Shown: positions 16,817-23,621 of the stretch, piece by piece
Position numbering within the stretch: the first letter of the stretch is position 1
Layout: each line of letters opens with the position of its first letter
Source of the DNA: Actinosynnema sp040640215
Lineage (GTDB): Bacteria > Actinomycetota > Actinomycetes > Mycobacteriales > Pseudonocardiaceae
Length of the DNA stretch: 64,000 nt
Assembly: GCF_040640215.1 (NCBI RefSeq)
Contig: NZ_JBFABG010000010.1
Location: 124,001-188,000, forward strand
Direction: 5' to 3'
Program-made: the position numbers and the translations under genes
The notes under the pieces: model-generated
The model's input: only the letters and a program-made list of their open reading frames with translations
Databases searched by the model: none
What the model was told of the DNA's origin: nothing

Positions 16817-18547
16817 TCACGCCACCGGCGCGGCCCGCTCCTGGTCGATCTGCTCCGCGAGCATCGCGGGCGTCGGGTTGTCGTAGAAGGTCGCGATGGT
16901 CACCGAGACACCGGTCTTCCGCTCGATGCGCGCGATCATCCGGATGGCCTGCATGGACTGCCCGGACAGGTCGAAGAAGTCGTCGTCCACGCCGACCGCC
17001 CGCAGGCCGAGGGTCTCCGCGAACACCGCGCACAGGTACTCCTCGGTCTCCGTCCCCGGCACGCCGGAACCGTTCCGGCCGACCGGTTCCGGCAGCGCAT
17101 GACGGTCGATCTTCCCGTTGGGGCTCAACGGGAGTTCCGCCAGCAGCACGAAAGCCGCCGGCACCAGGTAATCCGGTGCCCGCCCGGCCACGTGCTCCCG
17201 CAGCTCCTCGGCCGACACCTCGGCCGACGGCACCACGTACGCGACCAACCGCTTGTCGTCGGCCACCGCGCGGACCACGACCGCCACGTGCCGCACCGCC
17301 GGGTGCGCCGCCACCAGCGCCTCCACCTCGCCCGGCTCGACCCGGAACCCGCGCACCTTGATCTGGTCGTCGGCCCGGCCGAGCAGGTCGAGCCGCCCAT
17401 CCGGCCGGTACCGCGCCAAGTCGCCCGTCCGGTACAGCCGGTCACCGCCCACGACCACGAACCGCTCGGCGGTCAGGTCGGGCTGCCCCAGGTAACCGCG
17501 CGCCAGCCCGCCACCCACGAAGATCTCGCCGACCTCACCGTCCCCGACCGGCCGCAAGCGGTCGTCCAGCAGGTGCACCCTCTTGTCCCGCAACGGTTTC
17601 CCGATGGGCACGCCGCTCTCCGGCCGGTACGGCGCGGCGATCGGCGCGTGGGTGACGAAAAGGCTGGTCTCGGTAGCGCCGTACATGACCCGCACCACCA
17701 GGTCGGGGCACGCCTCCAGCACCCGCGCCACGGCCGTCGGCGACACCACGTCCCCGCCGGTCATGACCTCGCGCAGCGGAGCGACCAGCCGAGGCGACTC
17801 CTCGGCCAGCACCCGGAACAACCCGGCGGTGATGTGCGCGACCGTGACCCGCTCGCGGGCGATCACCTCGCCCAGCGCGGCCAGGTCGAGGTCCGCGCCG
17901 GGGTACAGCACGATCTCACCGCCGTTGAGCAGGGGAACCCAGAGCTCGAAGGTCGACATGCTGAACGCGTACGGCGACACCATGAGCGTGCGCCGGCACA
18001 CCTCGGGGTCCCACAGCGGATCGGACGCGAGCCCCACCACACCTTCATGCGTGACGGTGACCCCCTTGGGCTCCCCGGTGGAACCGGACGTGAACATCAC
18101 GTACGCCGCCCGCCCCGGTTCCCCCTCCGCGCCCAGCTCGCCCACCTCGTCGACACCGGCACCCGAATCCTCGACCGGCACCACCCGGCACCGATCCGGC
18201 ACACCACCCCGCGAGGACACCTCATCCACGACCAGCAACGGCCGCTCGAAACGATCGACCACCTGCTGACGTCGTCGCGCGGGGTAGGCGTGGTGCAGCG
18301 GCACGTAGAACGACCCGGCCTTCAGCACCGCGAGCGTCGCCACCACCAACTCCGGCGAGCGCTCCAGCAGCACCACCACCGGGCGTTCCGGACCCGCACC
18401 CAGCGCGACCAGACGTCGGGCCAGCCGGTCGGACCGCTCGTCCAACTCCCGGTAGGACGTCTTGACGCCGTCGAGGGACACCGCCGGCGCATCCGGTGTC
18501 CGGGTGGCCTGGGCGGTGAACCTTGCCTGGATGGAACGAAAGTCCAT
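16817..18547 (-). CDS. NRPS adenylation-PCP didomain protein
   Basis: About 576 residues from ATG at 18547 behind GGAAACC (a GTG at 18571 is an alternative). A-domain core motifs: A3 FTSGSTGEPKG (residues 152-162), A5 YGATE, A7 YRTGDLARY, A10 NGKIDR. The PCP carries the phosphopantetheine Ser in FFDLSGQSMQAIRM near the C-terminus. In A4 the segment FSMSTFELW (about 195-203) places Ser where PheA has Asp235, the residue that holds the alpha-amino group. This suggests a substrate without a normal alpha-amino group, such as a beta-amino acid or aryl acid. In C-1027 the same jobs are split between SgcC1 and SgcC2. It forms an operon with the condensation enzyme. Confidence 0.9.
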   Translation of the reverse strand: MDFRSIQARFTAQATRTPDAPAVSLDGVKTSYRELDERSDRLARRLVALGAGPERPVVVLLERSPELVVATLAVLKAGSFYVPLHHAYPARRRQQVVDRFERPLLVVDEVSSRGGVPDRCRVVPVEDSGAGVDEVGELGAEGEPGRAAYVMFTSGSTGEPKGVTVTHEGVVGLASDPLWDPEVCRRTLMVSPYAFSMSTFELWVPLLNGGEIVLYPGADLDLAALGEVIARERVTVAHITAGLFRVLAEESPRLVAPLREVMTGGDVVSPTAVARVLEACPDLVVRVMYGATETSLFVTHAPIAAPYRPESGVPIGKPLRDKRVHLLDDRLRPVGDGEVGEIFVGGGLARGYLGQPDLTAERFVVVGGDRLYRTGDLARYRPDGRLDLLGRADDQIKVRGFRVEPGEVEALVAAHPAVRHVAVVVRAVADDKRLVAYVVPSAEVSAEELREHVAGRAPDYLVPAAFVLLAELPLSPNGKIDRHALPEPVGRNGSGVPGTETEEYLCAVFAETLGLRAVGVDDDFFDLSGQSMQAIRMIARIERKTGVSVTIATFYDNPTPAMLAEQIDQERAAPVA

Positions 18548-18618
18548 GACGGGGTTTCCAATCTGGGTCACCGGGTGGGGAGCCGTCTGCCCCCACCATC
18601 GCGCGCGGACGTGGGCGC

Positions 18619-18635
18619 GGGCATCTCCCCGCGTG
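18619..18635 (-). promoter_or_regulatory. Cluster element B between A-PCP gene and DUF899 gene
   Basis: GCATCTCCCCGCGTGCG on the + strand, 72 bases upstream of the leftward A-PCP start and 86 bases upstream of the rightward DUF899 start. This is the copy closest to the consensus. It lies in the divergent intergenic region 18548-18720, which contains no gene. Confidence 0.65.
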
Positions 18636-18720
18636 CGTCACCCGCGCACTCAAGGAGTTGCGGCACCGGACGATCTGGTGTCGGGTCGGTCCAGGAGTAC
18701 ACGACGATGGAGGTGACGTG

Positions 18721-19467
18721 ATGGCGCTGCCACCGGTGGTGTCCCGCGAGCAATGGGTAGACGCACGAAAAGAGCTGCTGCGCAAGGAAAAGGAACTGAC
18801 CAAGGCGCGTGACGCGCTCAACGCCGAACGACGCGGCCTGCCCATGGTGCGCATCGACAAGGAGTACGCATTCGAAGGCCCGCAGGGACAAGCGAGCTTG
18901 ACCGACCTGTTCGACGGGTGTCGGCAGCTCATCGTGAGCCACTTCATGTTCAACCCGGAATGGGACGAAGGCTGCCCTAGCTGCTCGGCAGGGGCCGACG
19001 AATCGTCCCCCGGCAGGCTGCGCCACCTCCGTGCCCGGGACACGGCTTTCGTCTACGTGTCACGCGCACCGCTGGCGAAACTGGAAGCGTACAAAGCGCG
19101 CCGAGGCTGGGAATTCCCTTGGTACTCCTCGTACGGCAGCGACTTCAACCACGACTTCCACGTCACCATGGACGACTCGGTACTGCCGGCGGAGTACAAC
19201 TACAAGACCATCCCCGAGCACCGGGCAGACGGCAGCGGGTACTACTTCACCGGCGACCAGCCATCAGAGCAACCCGGCCTGAGCTGCTTCATCCGCGACG
19301 GTGGCGAGGTCTTCCACACCTACTCGGCCTACGGACGCGGAACGGAGATGAACCTGGGAGCCTACGCCTTCCTGGACCTGACCGCCCTGGGACGCCAAGA
19401 GACCTGGGAACACCCCACCAACCGCGCCCCGCACCCCCACCCAGCCGCCCCCACCTTCCACCCTTAA
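18721..19467 (+). CDS. DUF899 thioredoxin-like protein, paralog 1
   Basis: 248 residues from ATG at 18721, behind GGAGGTGACGTG. A basic helical N-terminus (EQWVDARKELLRKEKELTKARDAL) precedes a thioredoxin-like fold with a CPSC redox-type motif in DEGCPSCSAGADE, followed by LRHLRARDTAFVYVSRAPL and FHTYSAYGRGTEM. These are hallmarks of DUF899, annotated only as thioredoxin-fold proteins of unknown function. A second family member is encoded at 22254-22907, about 30% similar by eye with CTSC in the same position. The C-terminus is His/Pro-rich (PHPHPAAPTFHP). Presence of two copies near the aromatic-unit genes suggests a redox role in biosynthesis or protection. Confidence 0.8.
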   Translation: MALPPVVSREQWVDARKELLRKEKELTKARDALNAERRGLPMVRIDKEYAFEGPQGQASLTDLFDGCRQLIVSHFMFNPEWDEGCPSCSAGADESSPGRLRHLRARDTAFVYVSRAPLAKLEAYKARRGWEFPWYSSYGSDFNHDFHVTMDDSVLPAEYNYKTIPEHRADGSGYYFTGDQPSEQPGLSCFIRDGGEVFHTYSAYGRGTEMNLGAYAFLDLTALGRQETWEHPTNRAPHPHPAAPTFHP

Positions 19468-19510
19468 ACCCACCCCACCCAACTCGCCTCCACCTCGTCA
19501 CATCGACCCA

Positions 19511-19650
19511 ATCGCGTCCTGTCATCCCCGTATGGCCCGCGCGCCAGCGAACCGCGCTTGGGTGGGTAGTGCAAGCACGCCTTCGCTTGCGCTACCCACC
19601 CAAGGGTGGTTGTCTCCGACCGGGCCATGCGGGGATGACACGACGCCCAC
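19511..19650. repeat. Long imperfect palindrome (nested hairpins) between convergent genes
   Basis: Outer arms 19520-19539 (TGTCATCCCCGTATGGCCCG) and 19621-19640 pair over 20 positions with one G-U. Inner arms 19557-19576 and 19585-19604 (core TACCCACCCAAG) pair with one wobble around an 8-base loop. Partial pairing joins the two, and GCGTC/GACGC extends the base. The result is a stem of about 50 bp. It lies between the DUF899 stop and the hydrolase stop. It could be a giant bidirectional terminator, or a palindromic mobile element of MITE or REP type. Confidence 0.8.
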
Positions 19651-19692
19651 CGCATCACCGCACGGCAACCGCCCAAGTGTCATCCTTGGCGG

Positions 19693-19734
19693 CTCGCCCG
19701 TCCGGCGAGGACGTTCTTATTCTTTAATATTTTC
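19693..19734 (+). terminator. Rho-independent terminator-like hairpin with T-rich tail
   Basis: CTCGCC (19693-19698) and GGCGAG (19704-19709) form a short stem, followed by GACG and then a markedly T/A-rich tract TTCTTATTCTTTAATATTTT (19715-19734). Such AT-rich DNA is rare in this window. It would end rightward transcription from the DUF899 gene. Confidence 0.6.
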
Positions 19735-19757
19735 GCCACTCTCCACCCACCACACCC

Positions 19758-20543
19758 TTACACCCGCGAACCAGTGAAGAAGTCCGCCAACAGGGGAGCG
19801 ACCGCCTCCGGCACCAGCAGGTGCGTGTGCCCCTCCATCGAGTGCCGACGCCCGTTCGGCAACACGTCCGCCAACGCCCGCACACCGTTGCGCGCCCACG
19901 GCAGGCTGTCCCCGCCGTCGATGACCAAGGTCGGCGTCCGCACCGACGACAGCCGCTCCACCGGCAACGAGCAGTCGCCCATCAGCGCGTCGTCGTACCG
20001 CAGCGTGGGCGCGAGGACTTCCAGTCCCACCCACATCGGTGAACTGCGGACTTGCGCGACCGCCTCGTCCGGCAGGTCCGCACACCCCTTCATGAACAGC
20101 TCCAGCGCATCGCCCCGCCGGTCCTCCGCGATGAACGACGACAACTGCGAGGAGTACCGCGGCGGCAGGCTGCGGTCCTCGGGGAGCGAGTAGGGCGGTT
20201 CGTACAACGCCAACGCGGCGAACTCGCGTCCCCGCGCGGCGGCCTCCAGCACCAGCGCGCCGCCGGAGCAGTTGCCGAACACGTACGGCGGCTCGCCGGT
20301 CTCCGCGAGCACCGCGTCCAAGTCCTCGATCTCGCGGTCCACCGAGTACGGCTGGACGTCGCCGCTGGCACCGCGCCCGCGCCGGTCGTAGGCGAACACG
20401 GTGAACCGGCCGGAGAGCAACACCCCCAACGGCTTCGTGGTCGCCAGGTCGTTCAACGCGCCCTCGATCAGCACCAGCGGCGGGCCTTCGCCGAACTGGT
20501 CCACGCTGATCGGCGTCCCGTCCTTCGAGGTGACTGTGTGCAT
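19758..20543 (-). CDS. Alpha/beta hydrolase with GNCSG nucleophile elbow
   Basis: 261 residues. The fold is shown by PPLVLIEGALNDL, FAYDRRGRGASG, nucleophile region YVFGNCSGGALVLEAA, acid TPTLVIDGGDS and catalytic His in MEGHTHLLVP. Typical relatives have GxSSG at the elbow; here the residue at the usual nucleophile position reads as Cys (G-N-C-S-G). This would give a Cys nucleophile as in dienelactone hydrolases, unless the next Ser serves instead. The gene follows the HpaB-type hydroxylase by 25 bases and is the last gene of the PKS-OMT-DUF899-HpaB-hydrolase operon. Thioester release or hydrolysis of an intermediate is possible. Confidence 0.85.
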   Translation of the reverse strand: MHTVTSKDGTPISVDQFGEGPPLVLIEGALNDLATTKPLGVLLSGRFTVFAYDRRGRGASGDVQPYSVDREIEDLDAVLAETGEPPYVFGNCSGGALVLEAAARGREFAALALYEPPYSLPEDRSLPPRYSSQLSSFIAEDRRGDALELFMKGCADLPDEAVAQVRSSPMWVGLEVLAPTLRYDDALMGDCSLPVERLSSVRTPTLVIDGGDSLPWARNGVRALADVLPNGRRHSMEGHTHLLVPEAVAPLLADFFTGSRV

Positions 20544-20568
20544 TGCGGAGCTCCCGTGTCGTGTGTGG

Positions 20569-22125
20569 TCAGCCGTTGGCCATGTCGTCGCGGATGTGGG
20601 AGAGGTCGGTGATGGAGGTCAGGTCGGGCACGGTCCAGCCGTCGAGGTCGTACTCCGACAGGCACCGGTCCACGAACTCCTGGTAACCGGCCAGCTTCCC
20701 GGACGACACCTGGGCGTTGAGCAGTTCGATCCGGACGTTCTCGTGGTTCCCGGAGTAGTTGCGCTCGTAGAGCTCGTGCCGCCCGGCGAACTCCGTGCCC
20801 ACCGTGTCCCAGAGCAGCTTCATCACCTTGGAGCGATCCACGGCCTCGACCCCGTTCGAGCCGCGCAGGTACTTGTCCAGGTACGGCCGCAGGTCCTCGT
20901 TCTTGAAGTCGTCCGCGCTGGAGTTGACGTAGATCAACCCGCTGGCCACGTCCTGGAGCACGATCTCCCGCACCCGCGAGTACCCGAGCTGCATGAACCA
21001 GCGGTAGGCCATGCCGTAGTCCGGGTTGGGCAGCAACGCGCCGTTGCGCCACGGCAGGGGGTTGCGGGCGGACGCGTCGGACAGGCCCCAGAACAGGTTC
21101 CGCCAGGCCAGCACCTCGCCCAGCCGGGTCTCGATGCCGCGGAACTCGCGGGACCCGGTGATCTCCAGCGCCTTGGCCAGCAGCCCGGCGATGAACTCCA
21201 GCTTCACCGCGAGGCGGATGCAGCCGTGGAACGTGGTGCGCTCGTTGAACCCCGACTGCCCGGTGAACGCCTGGACCTTCCCGATGTTGCCGTAGATGAA
21301 GACGTTCTCCCACGGGATCAACACCTTGTCCAGCACCAGGATCGTGTCGTTCTCGTCCAGCCGCGAGGACAGCGGGTAGTCGAAGGGCCGACCGGTCACC
21401 GCGGCGTTCGCGCTGTAGGAGTTGCGGCAGATGAGCTTCACGCCGTGCGCGTTCATCGGGACCGTGGCCACCAGCGCGAACCGCTTGTCTTTGATCGGCA
21501 GTCCCCAGTGCGCCACGAAGTTGTAGTGGGTCAGCGCCGACCCGGTCGCGACCACCTTCGCGCCGCTGACCACCAGGCCGGCGTCGGTCTCCTTCTCCAC
21601 GTGGATGAACACGTCCGAGACCTCGTCGGCGGGCCGGTTCCGGTCCACCGGCGGGTGCACGATCGCGTGGTTCCAGAACAGCACCTTCTCCTGCGACTCC
21701 CGGTACCACCGCCGGGCGTTGTCCTCGAACGGCGCGTAGAAGTCCGCGTTCGCGCCGAGCGTGCCGAGGAACGACGCCTTGTAGTCCGGGCTGCGGCCCA
21801 TCCAGCCGTAACTCAGCCTCGCCCACTCGGCGATCGCGCGCTGGTCCGCCACCAGGTCGTCCACGCTGCGCGGCGTCGTGAAGAACGGGTGCGTGTACCC
21901 GTCGCTGCCGGTGTCGGTCGGCTTGGTCAGCACGCCCCGCATCGCCGGGTCGTGCAGGGCGTCGTAGAGCCGGGCGGTCATCCGTGCCGGGTTGCGGAAC
22001 GCCGCGTGCTCGGTGACGTCCTTGACGCGGTCCCCGTACAGGTAGATCTCCCGGCCGTCGCGCAGGCCGGCCAGGTACTCGTCGCCGGTGAGCGGGCGGG
22101 TCTCCCGCGCAGGTTGCTCAGCCAC
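20569..22125 (-). CDS. HpaB-family FADH2-dependent phenol hydroxylase (SgcC-like)
   Basis: 518 residues. Family signatures of 4-hydroxyphenylacetate 3-monooxygenase oxygenase components include LTGDEYLAGLRDGREIYLYGDRV near the N-terminus, GRSPDYKASFLG, CRNSYSANA, FDYPLSSRLDENDTILVLDKVLIPWENVF, and FHGCIRLAVKLEFIAG. The family uses reduced FAD delivered by a separate reductase and hydroxylates phenols ortho to OH. SgcC in C-1027 hydroxylates PCP-tethered chlorinated beta-tyrosine. Here the likely reductase is the E6-type flavin reductase at 54623-55126. Its operon partners make the PKS-derived aromatic group, so that group is an alternative substrate. Confidence 0.9.
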   Translation of the reverse strand: MAEQPARETRPLTGDEYLAGLRDGREIYLYGDRVKDVTEHAAFRNPARMTARLYDALHDPAMRGVLTKPTDTGSDGYTHPFFTTPRSVDDLVADQRAIAEWARLSYGWMGRSPDYKASFLGTLGANADFYAPFEDNARRWYRESQEKVLFWNHAIVHPPVDRNRPADEVSDVFIHVEKETDAGLVVSGAKVVATGSALTHYNFVAHWGLPIKDKRFALVATVPMNAHGVKLICRNSYSANAAVTGRPFDYPLSSRLDENDTILVLDKVLIPWENVFIYGNIGKVQAFTGQSGFNERTTFHGCIRLAVKLEFIAGLLAKALEITGSREFRGIETRLGEVLAWRNLFWGLSDASARNPLPWRNGALLPNPDYGMAYRWFMQLGYSRVREIVLQDVASGLIYVNSSADDFKNEDLRPYLDKYLRGSNGVEAVDRSKVMKLLWDTVGTEFAGRHELYERNYSGNHENVRIELLNAQVSSGKLAGYQEFVDRCLSEYDLDGWTVPDLTSITDLSHIRDDMANG

Positions 22126-22162
22126 AGCTCTCGATCCCTTCCCTCACGCCCGGACTCGGCCC

Positions 22163-22211
22163 GAACCTCGCGGCCCGGACTTCTCAGCCGGAACCTCGCA
22201 GCCCGGACTTC
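22163..22211. repeat. Tandem 21-base duplication in intergenic space
   Basis: GAACCTCGCGGCCCGGACTTC (22163-22183) is followed 28 bases later by a copy differing at one base (22191-22211). It lies in the 128-base gap between DUF899 paralog 2 and the HpaB-type gene of the same leftward operon. It may be a local duplication or a paired binding site; nothing else is recognisable in the gap. Confidence 0.6.
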
Positions 22212-22253
22212 GCCCGACGTCACACTTGTCACGACCGGACCGGCACCGCCGGC

Positions 22254-22907
22254 TCAGGCGTCGTACTCGTCGTGGTAGCGGACCCAGTCGTGCTTGAACC
22301 CCAGCCCTTCCTCCTGACGCCCCAACGGGGTCAGGTCCAGGTAGTGGTAGGTGGAGTTCAACATCTCGCCGCCGGTGATCAACGTCGAGTAGGTCCGGTG
22401 GATCCGGTCCTCGTCGTCCCGGATGTACACGCTCACGCCGGGCTGGATCCGCTCGCCGTCGTCGAAGTCGACGAAGTGGTCCTCGTAGAACGTCGTGCCG
22501 TGGGACGACACCCACGGGACTTCCCAGCCCATCCGCTTCTTGAACGCCAGACCCTCTGCCAGCGGCACCGGGCAGTCCACCGCGAAGCTGGTGTCACGCG
22601 CCCGCAGGTGCGCCAGGTGCCCGATGTTGTCGATCCAGAACGCGCACGACGTGCAGAACTTCCCGGTCTCCACGGGAACCATGTAGTGGTACAGGATCAA
22701 CTGCCGCCTGCCGTCGAACAGGTCGATCAGCCGCCGCTTCCCGTGCTCGGAGTCGAACGTGGCGTCGTCCTCCACCAGGACCCCGGGCAGGGCGCGGCGC
22801 TGCTCGCTCACCTCGTCCCGCAGCCGGATCAGCTCGGCTTCCCGTTCGTACAGCTCCCTGCGCGCGGCGGCCCACTCCTGCCGGGTCACCGACTTGATCA
22901 CCGTCAT
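22254..22907 (-). CDS. DUF899 thioredoxin-like protein, paralog 2
   Basis: 217 residues. Basic N-terminal helix (RQEWAAARRELYEREAELIRLRDEV), then LIDLFDGRRQLILYHYM, a CTSC motif in TGKFCTSCAFWIDN, HLAHLRARDTSFAVD and the C-terminal HRTYSTLITGGEMLNSTYHYLDLTPLGRQ. It aligns along its length with paralog 1 at 18721 but differs around the CxxC motif (acidic GADESS versus hydrophobic FWIDN), so the two may have different partners. It sits between the O-methyltransferase and the HpaB-type hydroxylase in the aromatic-unit operon. Function is not known for the family. Confidence 0.8.
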   Translation of the reverse strand: MTVIKSVTRQEWAAARRELYEREAELIRLRDEVSEQRRALPGVLVEDDATFDSEHGKRRLIDLFDGRRQLILYHYMVPVETGKFCTSCAFWIDNIGHLAHLRARDTSFAVDCPVPLAEGLAFKKRMGWEVPWVSSHGTTFYEDHFVDFDDGERIQPGVSVYIRDDEDRIHRTYSTLITGGEMLNSTYHYLDLTPLGRQEEGLGFKHDWVRYHDEYDA

Positions 22908-22958
22908 GCCCTCTCCTCTCCACTGCTCCGAACTCTCCGCTGCTCCGAATTCACCGCT

Positions 22959-23621
22959 TCACCGTTTCACCGCGACGGTCATCCCATCGGCCAGTGGCAG
23001 CACGGCGTAGTCGACGCGATCGTCGTTCCGCACCCGCTCGTTGAAGGCGCGCACCGCTTCCGTCTCCGAATCCGTCGCGTCCGGATCGGCCACCGCGCCG
23101 TGCCACAGCACGTTGTCGACCACGATCACGCCGCCCGGTCGCAGCAGGGCCAGCGCACCGTCGAAGTAGTCGGCGTAACCCTCCTTGTTCGCGTCGATGA
23201 ACGCGAAGTCGAACGACCCGGCCGCGCCGTCCTCGGCGAGCAGCGCGGCGAGCGTGTCGCGGGCGTCGCCGACACGCAGGTCGACCTGGTGCGCCACGCC
23301 CGCCCGCCGGCAGTGCGCCATCGCCAGCGACGTCCACTCCTCGCTGATGTCCAGCGCGACGACCTGCCCGTCCGGCGGCAGTGCGAGCACCGTCGCCAGG
23401 AGGCTGTAGCCGGTGAACACGCCGACCTCCAACGTCCGGCGCGCGCCCACGGCCTTGATCAGCGTGGCCAGGAAACGGGCTTCCTGCGGCGGCACCTGCA
23501 TCATGCCCGCTCCGAGGTAGCCGGCTTCCTCGCGCACCGCGCGCAGCGGACCCGGCTCGGGCGGCGATATCCCGGTGACGTAGTCGTGCAACGCCTCCGT
23601 CATGGTCAGTTCCAGTCTCAT
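22959..23621 (-). CDS. Class I O-methyltransferase (caffeoyl-CoA OMT family)
   Basis: 220 residues; ATG at 23621 overlaps the PKS stop as ATGA. SAM-binding motif I is LEVGVFTGYSLLATVLALP, motif II ends ALDISEEWTSLA, and the metal-binding catalytic segment is FAFIDANKEGYADYF followed by VVDNVLWHGAVADP. These are hallmarks of divalent-metal-dependent catechol O-methyltransferases. Translational coupling to the iterative PKS implies methylation of a hydroxyl of the PKS product, as for the naphthoate O-methyltransferase of neocarzinostatin. A catechol substrate is favoured by the family, fitting prior hydroxylation by the neighbouring P450 or HpaB enzyme. Confidence 0.92.
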   Translation of the reverse strand: MRLELTMTEALHDYVTGISPPEPGPLRAVREEAGYLGAGMMQVPPQEARFLATLIKAVGARRTLEVGVFTGYSLLATVLALPPDGQVVALDISEEWTSLAMAHCRRAGVAHQVDLRVGDARDTLAALLAEDGAAGSFDFAFIDANKEGYADYFDGALALLRPGGVIVVDNVLWHGAVADPDATDSETEAVRAFNERVRNDDRVDYAVLPLADGMTVAVKR

